The notes under the pieces: model-generated
The model's database searches: none
Seen by the model: the letters and a program-made list of their open reading frames with translations, nothing else
What the model was told of the DNA's origin: nothing
Translations under genes and position numbers: made by a program
Origin: Haloimpatiens sp042688525
GTDB lineage: Bacteria > Bacillota > Clostridia > Clostridiales > Clostridiaceae
Assembly: GCF_042688525.2 (NCBI RefSeq)
Contig: NZ_JBHWAB010000001.1
Coordinates: 2,170,001 to 2,234,000 of the forward strand
Direction: 5' to 3'
Length of the DNA stretch: 64,000 nt
Shown: positions 1 through 8,376 of the stretch, piece by piece
How positions within the stretch are numbered: position 1 is the stretch's first letter
Layout: every line of letters starts with the position of its first letter

Positions 1-376
1 TGTCCTTAACATTGAAAAATGAAGCCTCTATATTATTTATTTCAATATCTTTTCCTAATATTTTCAGTGAATCCCTGTGAATATTATTATTTACTACTAA
101 CTTAAAAAATTTTTCATCATAACTAGATATCAAAAGACTTACTCTATCAAAAAACATTATTTTGTTTATATCTTTTAATATTTTAAATTTACCTTGAAGT
201 CTTGAAAATGTATAAAGTTTGTAATTTCTTTTCTTAAAACCATATCCTTCATCATGTAAAAAAGTTTGATACTCCTCATTTCCTAACATCTTTAAAATTA
301 ATGCTTGTAATATATGATTATATTGAATAGGCAGCTGTATTGGTTCTTGTAAATTTAGATCAATCTTTACTCTCAT
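1..376 (-). CDS. cas6: Cas6 CRISPR RNA endoribonuclease, partial (runs off left edge)
   Basis: The minus strand reads open from an ATG at 376 to the window edge, giving 125 residues. The start MRVKIDLNLQEPIQLPIQYN, followed by a short LHDEGYGF segment and KLYTFSRLQGKF, is the N-terminal ferredoxin-fold pattern of the Cas6 family, which cuts pre-crRNA inside the repeat. A Shine-Dalgarno AAGGAG lies at 383-388. It is the first gene of a leftward operon outside the window, probably a type I-B cas operon, and reads in the same direction as the adjacent array. The C-terminal glycine-rich motif is not visible. The family call is confident; the I-B subtype is inferred from the repeat type and gene placement. 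Confidence 0.82.
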   Translation of the reverse strand, partial: MRVKIDLNLQEPIQLPIQYNHILQALILKMLGNEEYQTFLHDEGYGFKKRNYKLYTFSRLQGKFKILKDINKIMFFDRVSLLISSYDEKFFKLVVNNNIHRDSLKILGKDIEINNIEASFFNVKD

Positions 377-692
377 AGCACTCTCCTTCGTCAATTTATT
401 GTAAATCATAATATATATTTCTACATTTTTATATGTTTTCCTTTTGTAAGATAATTCAAAATTTTTCTTTTTTTATTTGATAAATTGAATTTTTAGATGT
501 AAATAGAAAAATGATTATAAAAGATATGATGTTAAAACTATTATATAAATGAACCAAGATGTGATTTGTAGAATAACTGTAATTACCTGTATACTTACAT
601 TATTCAGCATTAGATAAAACTCCAGTAACTATTACAGTCACTGGAGTTTCTTATTGAACGTTTTTATATAATTTTTATATAAATAGTTGTAA
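377..692. other. Intergenic stretch between cas6 and the CRISPR array
   Basis: AT-rich with no credible reading frame. It should hold the cas6 promoter, but I cannot pick one confidently. It contains the hairpin at 617-649 and then the trailer end of the array. Confidence 0.5.
617..649 (-). terminator. Hairpin terminator after the type I-B array
   Basis: AAACTCCAGT pairs with ACTGGAGTTT across a 13-base loop. On the minus strand it is followed by a T-rich stretch. It lies between the array trailer and cas6, so it probably ends the array transcript and separates it from cas6. Confidence 0.55.
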
Positions 693-1654
693 TTACCTAT
701 TCCTCATAGGTATTCTAAAAACAAACAAGCTATAAGAATTGTTAAAGAGAAAAGGGGTAGTTTCAATTCCTTATAGGTATTCTAAAAACTTTAACTCTCT
801 TACTGTCTTGTTCATCTTACCTGCGTTTCAATTCCTCATAGGTAATCTAAAAACGCCAATCTAAATTAAAAGCAAAACTGCATTTTCCAAGTTTCAATTC
901 CTCATAGGTAATCTAAAAACGCTGACATATTCTTTTGAATATAATAGTTTCAGTTTGAGTTTCAATTCCTCATAGGTAATCTAAAAACTGTTGAAAAACA
1001 TCACTTATAATAGTGATGGCGAAAGTTTCAATTCCTCATAGGTAATCTAAAAACTCATCACCTTTTGTTTTTGAAAGAGATGTTATTTTCTTGTTTCAAT
1101 TCCTCATAGGTAATCTAAAAACTTTTATAGTGTTCTTTTATTTTTTTATATAATTTTTGTTTCAATTCCTCATAGGTAATCTAAAAACCATTGTGTATGC
1201 ACTTATTGTACATCAATATATTTAGTTTCAATTCCTCATAGGTAATCTAAAAACCGTTTCATGTTGCGGGTTGCCTTTTGAAGATATTCTTTGTTTCAAT
1301 TCCTCATAGGTAATCTAAAAACTTTATAAAAATCTTGAACACCTGCTCTAGTATTACGTTTCAATTCCTCATAGGTAATCTAAAAACTCTAAAGTTCTAC
1401 CTCTTTATTATTCTCAGGTAATAGTTTCAATTCCTCATAGGTAATCTAAAAACGGTATTGTATCACGTTTGAAATTATGTTTATTATTTTGTGTTTCAAT
1501 TCCTCATAGGTAATCTAAAAACTAAGGTAATACTGATGAACCCTTTCTAATCTGTTCCGTTTCAATTCCTCATAGGTAATCTAAAAACCATCTATCTCAG
1601 ATTTTTTAAAGATATGATACTCTAGTTTCAATTCCTCATAGGTAATCTAAAAAC
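693..1654 (-). CRISPR. Type I-B-like CRISPR array, block A (trailer end, 15 repeats)
   Basis: Thirty-base repeats start at 693, 760, 825, 891, 959, 1025, 1093, 1159, 1225, 1293, 1358, 1424, 1493, 1559 and 1625. On the plus strand they begin GTTTCAATTCCTCATAGG and end TAATCTAAAAAC. Read on the minus strand they end in ATTGAAAC, the usual 5' handle of type I-B crRNA. The two leftmost copies are degenerate (TTATAGGTATTCT in the second, more changes in the first), which marks the trailer end. Spacers are about 35-39 nt. The block continues across the IS110 element into block B. Confidence 0.97.
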
Positions 1655-1852
1655 GTGGTAATCCCATAATATACCTCCTTGTATAATGTAGTCATAACAT
1701 TCAATAGAAAACTATCTATTATTCTAACGAACATTACGACAAATCTTTTTATTATTATTCTAATTATTTCTGCCCGATAGGGCGTTCATTTTACATCTAA
1801 ACTAAGTTTTCTATTAAAGTCAAATTGAAACCTATACAGTTAAATATTTTGG

Positions 1853-1858
1853 TATAAT
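1853..1858 (+). promoter_or_regulatory. Extended -10 box of the putative bridge RNA
   Basis: TGGTATAAT ends at 1858, about 210 bases before the transposase start. No good -35 box is seen at 17 bases. The start site would be near 1865. Confidence 0.5.
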
Positions 1859-1864
1859 ATCTCC

Positions 1865-2055
1865 TGAATAGAGGATAGATGTACACCTCCTGGGAGTGAC
1901 TCTGTCGAGTCATTTATACCCGTGAATTAGCGTATCATTCCATCAGTGAGAACTCTATGTTTAGCTGGTTGGGTTTCCTTTTGGGAATTACCCGTGTCAC
2001 AAACAAGGTTATAGAATTACTGATAGAAATGGAATATCTATTCTATCTCAAAAAT
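1865..2055 (+). ncRNA. Putative IS110 bridge RNA
   Basis: This noncoding region upstream of the IS110 transposase can fold into two loop domains. The first holds hairpin TGACTC/GAGTCA (1897-1902, 1907-1912), preceded by ACACCTCCT (1883-1891). That segment matches the pre-insertion target ATACCTCCT at 1671-1679 in eight of nine bases, as a left target guide would. The second is closed by ATCAGT/ACTGAT and has an inner GGGTTTCC/GGGAATTACCC hairpin. Its left loop has TAGCTGGT, identical to the right end of the element, and its right loop has ACAAG, complementary to core plus left end. Bridge RNAs of about this size are established for IS110 elements such as IS621. I found no convincing right target guide. 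Confidence 0.68.
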
Positions 2056-2071
2056 AAAGGAGATAATACAC

Positions 2072-3367
2072 ATGAGTAAATTTTTATATAAACCAACAGT
2101 TGGAATTGATGTATCAGCAGATTTTTCAGTAGTAGCTATTCTGGCACCTAACGGTGAAATTTACAGAAAGCCTTTTAAGATTAAACATAATAGAGATGGT
2201 TTTGATTACCTAGTAGATCAAATAAAAAAAGCGGAAGAAGAGTTTAACATGAAAACTGGCATTTTCATGGAATCTACTGGTGTTTATCACCTTACTCTTT
2301 TCCACTTTCTTAAAGATAAGTTCGAAACATTTATCTTTAATCCACTCATTACTAATAGTAACAAAAATAGTGGAATAAGAAAAGTGAAAAATGATAAAAG
2401 TGATGCAATATCCATCGCTAAAATAGGTAAATTTCAATCTGTTAAATGTTCTTCTGCATTCGATGTTGAAATTTATACCTTAAAATCTCTCTGCAGAGAC
2501 TACTATAAATTAACAGATACTAAATCTACTTATAAGAAAAAATTATCTACTGACTTAAGAGTTATTTTTCCTGGATACAATTCCGTATTTTCAAATATTA
2601 CGTGTAAAACTTCTTTAGCTATACTTAAGCAATTTACTAGTCCACAAGCCATTCTTGATGCAGATAGAGAGATTTTGATAGAAATCATTTCTAGCAATTC
2701 AAGAAAAGGACTAAACTATAGTGAAAATCTTTATAAAAAACTGATTCTTATTTCCCAAGAAGCACTCTATATTGGGATAAAGTCGTCTAGCTTATTTGTA
2801 AAAATCACTAATACAATTTCATTGATAGAAACCTTAGAAACTCAACTTGAATGTTTGCTGAAGGAAATACATTCACTTATAAAAAGCCGTAGGCTTCCAG
2901 AGACATTTATTAAAAACATCCAATTAATATACTCAATACCTGGTATTGGTGAATTAACAGCAATAACTATAATGAGTGAAATTGGTGACATCAACGGTTT
3001 TCTTAAGCCTAAGCATTTAATTGCATATTTTGGTATCGATCCTTCTGTTAATCAATCAGGCAAATTCAACAGTGATAGAAATAAAATGTCTAAGCGTGGT
3101 ACCAGAATCGGACGCCGAGCCTTATATGCTATCGCATTAGCATCCGTGAGAACTAACAAAAATGGTAAACCTAACAATGAAGTTTTGCTTAAATACTACA
3201 AAGAAAATCTTAAAGGTAAAAAGAAAAAAGTGGCTTTAGGTGCTGTTATGAACAAACTAATCAAGTACATATTCTCGGTTCTTAAAAACCAGAAACCTTT
3301 TGAGATTAGAGATCCTAAGATACACGAGAAAATGTATCTTCAAAATCAATGTAAAACAGTAGCCTAA
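2072..3367 (+). CDS. IS110-family transposase (bridge-RNA-guided recombinase type)
   Basis: A 431-residue protein. The N-terminal RuvC-like DEDD domain shows GIDVSA (about residue 10), MESTGVYH and KNDKSDAISIAK. The C-terminal Transposase_20 region has IPGIGELTAITIMSEIGDI, then SKRGTRIGRR carrying the expected catalytic serine. All key residues look intact, so the enzyme may be active. The start is ATG after AAAGGAG. It reads opposite to the CRISPR array transcript. The enzyme family recombines a circular element with a target through a CT-type core. Confidence 0.93.
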   Translation: MSKFLYKPTVGIDVSADFSVVAILAPNGEIYRKPFKIKHNRDGFDYLVDQIKKAEEEFNMKTGIFMESTGVYHLTLFHFLKDKFETFIFNPLITNSNKNSGIRKVKNDKSDAISIAKIGKFQSVKCSSAFDVEIYTLKSLCRDYYKLTDTKSTYKKKLSTDLRVIFPGYNSVFSNITCKTSLAILKQFTSPQAILDADREILIEIISSNSRKGLNYSENLYKKLILISQEALYIGIKSSSLFVKITNTISLIETLETQLECLLKEIHSLIKSRRLPETFIKNIQLIYSIPGIGELTAITIMSEIGDINGFLKPKHLIAYFGIDPSVNQSGKFNSDRNKMSKRGTRIGRRALYAIALASVRTNKNGKPNNEVLLKYYKENLKGKKKKVALGAVMNKLIKYIFSVLKNQKPFEIRDPKIHEKMYLQNQCKTVA

Positions 3368-3504
3368 TCGGCTTTAAACCCAAATAATAAATTAGAGAGC
3401 TATTGTTCGTATTTTTACAATAGCTAGCTTTGCTATACCCTAATTTAAAAATAAATTTTTTTAAAAAAACTATTGACTATTACTAGCTGGTCTTCTTTAT
3501 ATTT

Positions 3505-4070
3505 GTTTCAATTCCTCATAGGTAATCTAAAAACGCGCAGAATATTTCGGAATAACAATGTCTTTATTAGGTTTCAATTCCTCATAGGTAATCTAAAAAC
3601 AGCAATTAATCATTTTGTCCCCTAAAGCATACTTCTTGTTTCAATTCCTCATAGGTAATCTAAAAACCAATATAGTTTTTTGCAACAACACAGCTACAAA
3701 GGGTTTCAATTCCTCATAGGTAATCTAAAAACACTATAATCACATTTTAAAAAAAATTCAAACAAATTTGGTTTCAATTCCTCATAGGTAATCTAAAAAC
3801 GAATTAGAACAATTTAATCAGCAAGTCATGGATAATAAGTTTCAATTCCTCATAGGTAATCTAAAAACTATCTCTTACAATGTCGCTTATTGCTTCATTG
3901 TTTTGTTTCAATTCCTCATAGGTAATCTAAAAACATAAAACAATTAGAATATTAAATATACGAAACGTATCAAAGTTTCAATTCCTCATAGGTAATCTAA
4001 AAACTTATAGATTTAAGTTTAGCTGGTTTATCCATACCTTGTTTCAATTCCTCATAGGTAATCTAAAAAC
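3505..4070 (-). CRISPR. Type I-B-like CRISPR array, block B (9 repeats)
   Basis: Repeats start at 3505, 3571, 3638, 3703, 3771, 3839, 3905, 3975 and 4041, all essentially identical to those of block A. The block continues block A after the IS110 element and is broken on the right by the Tn7-like element inserted six bases into the next spacer. Confidence 0.97.
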
Positions 4071-4151
4071 CTATATTGTTAGAGGACATTTTCATTTGCA
4101 GTAAATCCTTATTTTTAGTCAAGAATATCAGCAGTAATAAATATAAAGAAA

Positions 4152-4190
4152 AAAAAGCACAAGAGGTATTGAATACTTCCTGTGCTTTTT
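4152..4190. terminator. Hairpin near the transposon left end
   Basis: AAAAAGCACA pairs with TGTGCTTTTT around an AGAGGTATT/AATACTTCC inner stem, with T runs on both strands. It probably insulates the element from flanking transcription. Confidence 0.6.
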
Positions 4191-4238
4191 GTCTAGGATT
4201 TAAGTACGACCAAAAACCCTAAGAACATCATACTAAAA

Positions 4239-4862
4239 TTGAATATAGATTTCAATAACTTTTTGAAAGATTATGAAAAAAAGTATCTTAAAGGGATTTG
4301 TTTAAGGTCAATCCGCAAGGAATTAAATATACCAAAGTCAGATAAACTCAAGAAAAATGGAACTTTTGAACGTGGAATATATTATACTGTAGAAAATGAT
4401 TTAAAGTATTCAAGAATTAAAATACAGACTTTATTATGGCAGCACGCCTCCGGCGAAAAAGAATACATAAGCATATTTCCATCATTTGTTGTAAAGTATA
4501 ATAAAGTTTCTACAGATTTAATTGAGTATATCAGTACCAATGTAAGAAAGGGTGAGAGTGTTTTTGATTACATAGAAGATTTTGGTCATTTATTAGAGTG
4601 TGAAGATATTTTAATTAGATCATGTGAAAGAATAAATAGAACTGCAGCGGATAAAAAATTTACAGCATTACTTAATGCAAAATATACAGAAACATTTAAT
4701 AGCACTATAACCACTGTTAATTTTGTTGATTATAAAAAAATAAAGCTAAGGTTCAAAGAAACATTTATTCTGCTAAAAACAGCATTAATTTGTTCAGATG
4801 CTATGATTTTAAAAGGCGGTAGCCTATCTTACCTCAATGAGTTTTTCAAATTTTTAAGATAA
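4239..4862 (+). CDS. Unknown transposon protein
   Basis: A frame of 207 residues starting at TTG (4239), with no convincing Shine-Dalgarno; the same frame stays open upstream without a better start, so the N-terminus may be truncated or mis-set. The sequence is basic and hydrophilic with no transmembrane segment. I recognise no domain: there are no zinc-finger cysteines as in TniQ and no nuclease motif as in TnsA. It sits first in the element, 248 bases before the transposase. It could be a target-selection or accessory factor, but that is only position-based inference. Confidence 0.55.
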   Translation: MNIDFNNFLKDYEKKYLKGICLRSIRKELNIPKSDKLKKNGTFERGIYYTVENDLKYSRIKIQTLLWQHASGEKEYISIFPSFVVKYNKVSTDLIEYISTNVRKGESVFDYIEDFGHLLECEDILIRSCERINRTAADKKFTALLNAKYTETFNSTITTVNFVDYKKIKLRFKETFILLKTALICSDAMILKGGSLSYLNEFFKFLR

Positions 4863-5110
4863 TTTGTAAATCTATAATATTGTTAATTTTAAGGACAAGT
4901 TCTCATAAAAATCTATGATTTTTTTATTTTCTACTTTATTTTACTATAAAAACAAGATATTTAGACAACCTACAACATGCTTGAATAAATCTAATTCTTC
5001 AATTCTTATATTTTCAGTTCTATATTTTACCGCTAGGTATAAAACAGCAAGAAAATTTTATTTTTATACTCACCTTATTTTTTATACAATTAGTTCATAA
5101 AAGAAATGAG

Positions 5111-6814
5111 GTGATTTTAATGTTTGAAGGAAGTATCAAGACAAAAGATGCTATCGCATTTTTTAGGTACTCAGTTATTCTCCCGTTACTTGAAGCAAAA
5201 CCAGAAACTATAAGAAAAACAGCCTATCAGCTAGCGCATAAAACCTTTCATGATCCTGTAAATAGGCGGGTTATTACTATTGGAGAAAGAACAATATATA
5301 CTTACTATGCCAATTATAGAAAATATGGTTTTGAAGGATTAAAACCTAAGATAAAATCTAATAAGGGGAAACATCCCTCTATACCTGAAGAAATTATAAA
5401 AGAAATATTAGCATTAAAAGAAGATCTTCCCTGTCGTTCTGCACAGAAAATCATTGTTATGCTTGAACTTGCTAATAAAGTTGATAAAGACTTTTTGAAA
5501 GTTAGAACTGTAAATAGAATTTTAAATTTTTATGGGTATACAAGAGAAAGCCTTTCTAAAGATACAAGGGTTTATGCGAAGCATGAAAAAAAGGCTGTAA
5601 ATGTGATGTGGCAATCTGATATTATGGAAGCATTTTATATTTCAGATGCCAATGGCTTAAGTAAATTAGTATATCTTATAGGTTTTATCGACGATCACTC
5701 CCGTAGAATTTTACACTGTCAGTTTTATTATGATGCAACTTTAACCAGACTTGAAGATTGTTTAAAAAAAGCAGTCATAAAATTTGGAGCACCATCAAGT
5801 CTTTATGTGGATAATGGTAAAGTATATATTTCCGATAATTTCAAACTCATTTGTGCAAAGCTTGGTATCGTTCTAAAATATTCAACTCCGTATCATCCAC
5901 AGGGGAAAGGGAAAATTGAAGTGTTTTGGAAGTATGTGCAAAGTTCATTTGTATCTGAAATTAAAGAGCATAAAGTAACAAATATAATGGAACTAAATGA
6001 TATGTTTCAAGGATGGCTTAAAACGGAATATCATGATAAAATTCATTCTTCACTTGGAAAAACACCTATAAAAACTTGGGAATTTTCTATAGAAAATGGA
6101 ACAAAATTAAGATTTTTCTCCCCAGTGCAACTTGATGAAATATTTCTACATTATGCAGAAAGAACTGTTAATAAATATGGAGTTATTTCCTTTGAAGGTA
6201 ACACTTATGAGATTGATAATAAACTTGTAGGTAAGAAAATTGGTCTTAGATATAATCCATTTCACTTGGATTATGTACACGTATATTACCTCGATAAATA
6301 TTTTGGAATAGCAAAAATTATTGATCTTAAAACACAGAAACATAAATCTGTAAGAAAATTAGAAGAAGATCCATGTGTAAATTCCGAAATATCAAAACAA
6401 TACTTAAGTAACATAAAAAGTCATTATCAAAAATATCTTCAGGAACAGATAAATGTATCTTTATCCAAAGATTTAGTAATTTCAAAAGAAGAAAAGCCAG
6501 TAAAAGGCACTACTGATGAAATCATTTCAAGAGCACCTAAAGATAAGACATATGTTATAGATAAAAATGAATTTGTAACTATCGTTTCAAAATTACTTGA
6601 TATAACTTCTGTTACTTTTGCTGAAAAAGGAAAGCTCTACGAGCTGTGGGACACTTTTAAAGAATTTAATCGTGAGATTTTAATATCTATCCTTACAGAT
6701 ATTAAAGAAAACACACCAGATTTCAAGAAAAATTTTATATACTATTTAGCACAATTAAAAATAATGTATTTATCAAAATTAAATTTAGAAAAACACAAAC
6801 CGGAGGTTAAATGA
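5111..6814 (+). CDS. DDE transposase of TniA/TnsB (Mu-type) class
   Basis: A 567-residue protein with the domain order of TniA/TnsB/IS481-like integrases. It has an N-terminal helix-turn-helix region (ERTIYTYYANYRKYGFEGL, about 50-75) and a retroviral-type integrase core. The core starts at about residue 160, with first Asp in WQSDIMEAF, second in LYVDNGKVY, and Glu in HPQGKGKIEVFWKYVQ. A Mu-type C-terminal beta barrel follows (ISFEGNTYEID, about 360). It could start at the GTG or ATG after GAGGTG near 5111-5120. The next gene, an ATPase, begins two bases after its stop, so the two are co-translated partners. Confidence 0.88.
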   Translation: MILMFEGSIKTKDAIAFFRYSVILPLLEAKPETIRKTAYQLAHKTFHDPVNRRVITIGERTIYTYYANYRKYGFEGLKPKIKSNKGKHPSIPEEIIKEILALKEDLPCRSAQKIIVMLELANKVDKDFLKVRTVNRILNFYGYTRESLSKDTRVYAKHEKKAVNVMWQSDIMEAFYISDANGLSKLVYLIGFIDDHSRRILHCQFYYDATLTRLEDCLKKAVIKFGAPSSLYVDNGKVYISDNFKLICAKLGIVLKYSTPYHPQGKGKIEVFWKYVQSSFVSEIKEHKVTNIMELNDMFQGWLKTEYHDKIHSSLGKTPIKTWEFSIENGTKLRFFSPVQLDEIFLHYAERTVNKYGVISFEGNTYEIDNKLVGKKIGLRYNPFHLDYVHVYYLDKYFGIAKIIDLKTQKHKSVRKLEEDPCVNSEISKQYLSNIKSHYQKYLQEQINVSLSKDLVISKEEKPVKGTTDEIISRAPKDKTYVIDKNEFVTIVSKLLDITSVTFAEKGKLYELWDTFKEFNREILISILTDIKENTPDFKKNFIYYLAQLKIMYLSKLNLEKHKPEVK

Positions 6815-6815
6815 T

Positions 6816-7622
6816 ATGAATACAAAAATTCAAACAGCAATACTAGAAATTTTTAAATTTAGCAAAATCCCATTTTTAAATAGATCAAAACAAAGTTTTC
6901 AGTATGAAAATTTTAATAATAACTCTGATGTTATTTCTACAGTATTTTATTCAAGACAAATTGCTGTAGTTACTGGTGCCTCCGGCACAGGAAAGAGTTC
7001 TCTGATTTTTTATTCTATAAATGAACTTGATCCTTCTGAATTTAGAGTAGTTGGTTCAGAACTGTCTAATCCAAATAAAAAAGCACTGTATAAAACATTA
7101 GCTCTTAAGCTAAGGTTAAAACCTGCATTTAATGCTGATGATATAAAAAATCAAATTATAACTTATTTTAATGAAGAAAATGCACAAGGAAAATTCAACT
7201 GCATTATTATTGATGAAGCACATACTCTTTCAATCCCAATGTTTGATGAAATACGAAGTTTTTATGATGAAGGCGGAAACTTTTCGTTAATTCTTTCTGG
7301 TTTACCGCCACTACTAAATCAACTTAATCTTTCAGTAAATCTGCCTTTAAAACAGAGAATATCTTTATTCTTAGAATGCTCTGGATTAAGTCTTGCACAA
7401 ACTAAAGAATACATTGATTATCAACTTGATATGGCAAAGTGTGCAAATTCAATAATTGATGAGAAATGTTTCCCAATTATACATAGTCTTACTTCAGGAG
7501 TTCCAAGAAAAATAAATCAATTATGTTATGCAGCTATATTTGAAGCTTATAAACTTAAAAAATCTATAATTACTGAAGATATTCTAAAAATAGTGGAGGA
7601 AAAGTTAGCTTATGCAAAATAA
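6816..7622 (+). CDS. AAA+ ATPase, TniB/TnsC/ExeA-like transposition partner
   Basis: A 268-residue protein. Walker A is GASGTGKSS (about residues 54-62), Walker B is CIIIDEAH (about 128-135), sensor 1 is LILSGL, and the C-terminal lid has SGVPRKINQL. This matches ATPases that pair with Mu-type transposases to select targets and activate the transposase. The ATG lies at 6816 just after the transposase stop, with GGAGG at 6802-6806. Some family members are annotated as ExeA/GspA, but the context makes a transposition role far likelier. Confidence 0.85.
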   Translation: MNTKIQTAILEIFKFSKIPFLNRSKQSFQYENFNNNSDVISTVFYSRQIAVVTGASGTGKSSLIFYSINELDPSEFRVVGSELSNPNKKALYKTLALKLRLKPAFNADDIKNQIITYFNEENAQGKFNCIIIDEAHTLSIPMFDEIRSFYDEGGNFSLILSGLPPLLNQLNLSVNLPLKQRISLFLECSGLSLAQTKEYIDYQLDMAKCANSIIDEKCFPIIHSLTSGVPRKINQLCYAAIFEAYKLKKSIITEDILKIVEEKLAYAK

Positions 7623-7683
7623 AAAATATAATAAATTAAGTCAAACTAGGCCTTTGGCAGAAGATTATGAGCTTAATTTCTGA
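7612..7683 (+). CDS. Possible 23-residue leader or micro-ORF in the transposon
   Basis: ATG at 7612 overlaps the ATPase stop by 11 bases and reads 23 codons to TGA at 7681. GGAGG lies about a dozen bases upstream. Translational coupling is possible, but the frame is too short to be sure and has no recognisable motif. Confidence 0.25.
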   Translation: MQNKKYNKLSQTRPLAEDYELNF

Positions 7684-7712
7684 TTTATAGTAAAGGATAG
7701 TGATGTATAAAA

Positions 7713-8018
7713 ATGATTTTTCAATGTATAAATAAAAAAAGAAAAGAAAACTGGACTGGAAGAATAAGTTCTATAATTAATTATGGCAGTCATTTTGAAA
7801 TAAAAATAGAAAGCCGCTCAGGCATATTAGTGTTAGTAGGTAAAACTTCTCAAGGAAACTTTGCCTGTATACCTGATTGGGGAGCTGGATGTCATTTAGC
7901 ATGTTTAAGTGATGAGTTTTATAATACAGAAAAACTTTCCAATGTTATAGGAACTGTAGATGGTATTACTGTTGCTTCAGCTCTGGCTGCTATCGCAGAT
8001 GAAATAGATTTAGCATAA
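7713..8018 (+). CDS. Small conserved-looking protein (DUF6618-like) in the transposon
   Basis: A 101-residue protein with a compact beta-rich look: WTGRISSIINYG, FEIKIESRSGILVLVGKT, then GNFACIPDWGAGCHLACL and VDGITVASALAAIADEID. This pattern resembles a small family (I believe DUF6618) common in integrative elements of Firmicutes; the assignment is from memory and tentative. Function is unknown. It is the last gene before the right end and is followed by a terminator. Its ribosome binding site (AAGGATAG) is weak and somewhat far away. Confidence 0.6.
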   Translation: MIFQCINKKRKENWTGRISSIINYGSHFEIKIESRSGILVLVGKTSQGNFACIPDWGAGCHLACLSDEFYNTEKLSNVIGTVDGITVASALAAIADEIDLA

Positions 8019-8035
8019 ATTTTCCAAAAATTTAT

Positions 8036-8074
8036 GCCGCAGGCTGTTGATTATAAATAAAAACTGCCTGCGGC
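8036..8074 (+). terminator. Terminator of the transposon operon
   Basis: GCCGCAGGC pairs with GCCTGCGGC across a 21-base AT loop, followed by TTT. It lies 18 bases after the last gene and just inside the right end. Confidence 0.65.
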
Positions 8075-8176
8075 TTTAAAAGATATTTTGCTGCAAATTT
8101 TCTTGTCGCGGTTGCTGCAAATTGAGATGACTAATAACACTATATAACCATACCAAGCAACAACACGCCAAACTGC

Positions 8177-8341
8177 GTTTCAATTCCTCATAGGTAATCT
8201 AAAAACGCAGATTGCATTTGAATTAGGGTATTCAATAGAAACTATGTTTCAATTCCTCATAGGTAATCTAAAAACACTTTAATGTATTTGGATTTTATGG
8301 CGGATATAAAAGTTTCAATTCCTCATAGGTAATCTAAAAAC
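8177..8341 (-). CRISPR. Type I-B-like CRISPR array, block C (3 repeats)
   Basis: Repeats start at 8177, 8246 and 8312 and are identical to blocks A and B. The block is isolated between the Tn7-like and IS4 insertions. Confidence 0.96.
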
Positions 8342-8376
8342 CAAGTATTTCATATTATTTATACCTCCTTCAATAT

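Larger units (their letters stand above)
1680..3493 (+). mobile_element. IS110-family insertion sequence inside a CRISPR spacer
   Basis: The element has one transposase (2072-3367) and a long noncoding left end. The dinucleotide CT at 1678-1679 recurs at 3492-3493 and looks like the recombination core. Joining 1655-1679 to 3494-3504 gives a 36-nt spacer, the normal length for this array. There are no long terminal inverted repeats, as expected for the family. The ends are fixed by spacer length and by matches to the putative bridge RNA: TAGCTGGT at 3484-3491 with 1962-1969, and ACAAG at 2003-2007 complementary to CTTGT at 1678-1682. Confidence 0.85.
4077..8139 (+). mobile_element. Tn7/Tn5053-like transposon inserted in a CRISPR spacer
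   Basis: The ends are imperfect inverted repeats starting TGTTA (left, 4077) and ending TAACA (right, 8139); the outer 28 bases match in about 20 positions. Each end carries repeats of TTTGCAGYAA-like sites, as in Tn7-type transposase-binding arrays. CTATAT flanks both sides (4071-4076 and 8140-8145), a 6-bp target duplication. Removing the element restores a 37-nt spacer (8140-8176). Cargo is an unknown protein, a DDE transposase, an AAA+ ATPase, a tiny frame and a small conserved-looking protein. No TnsA, TniQ or Cas gene was recognised, so it is not an obvious CRISPR-associated transposon. Confidence 0.85.

Noticed and set aside
4915..5100. 61-residue frame before the transposase
   Set aside because: Low-complexity AT-rich sequence with no ribosome site and an implausible composition.
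4077..8139. CRISPR-associated transposon (CAST)
   Set aside because: The element lies in a CRISPR array and has Tn7-like genes, but carries no cas gene, no TniQ that I can recognise and no internal array; the repeats around it belong to the host array.
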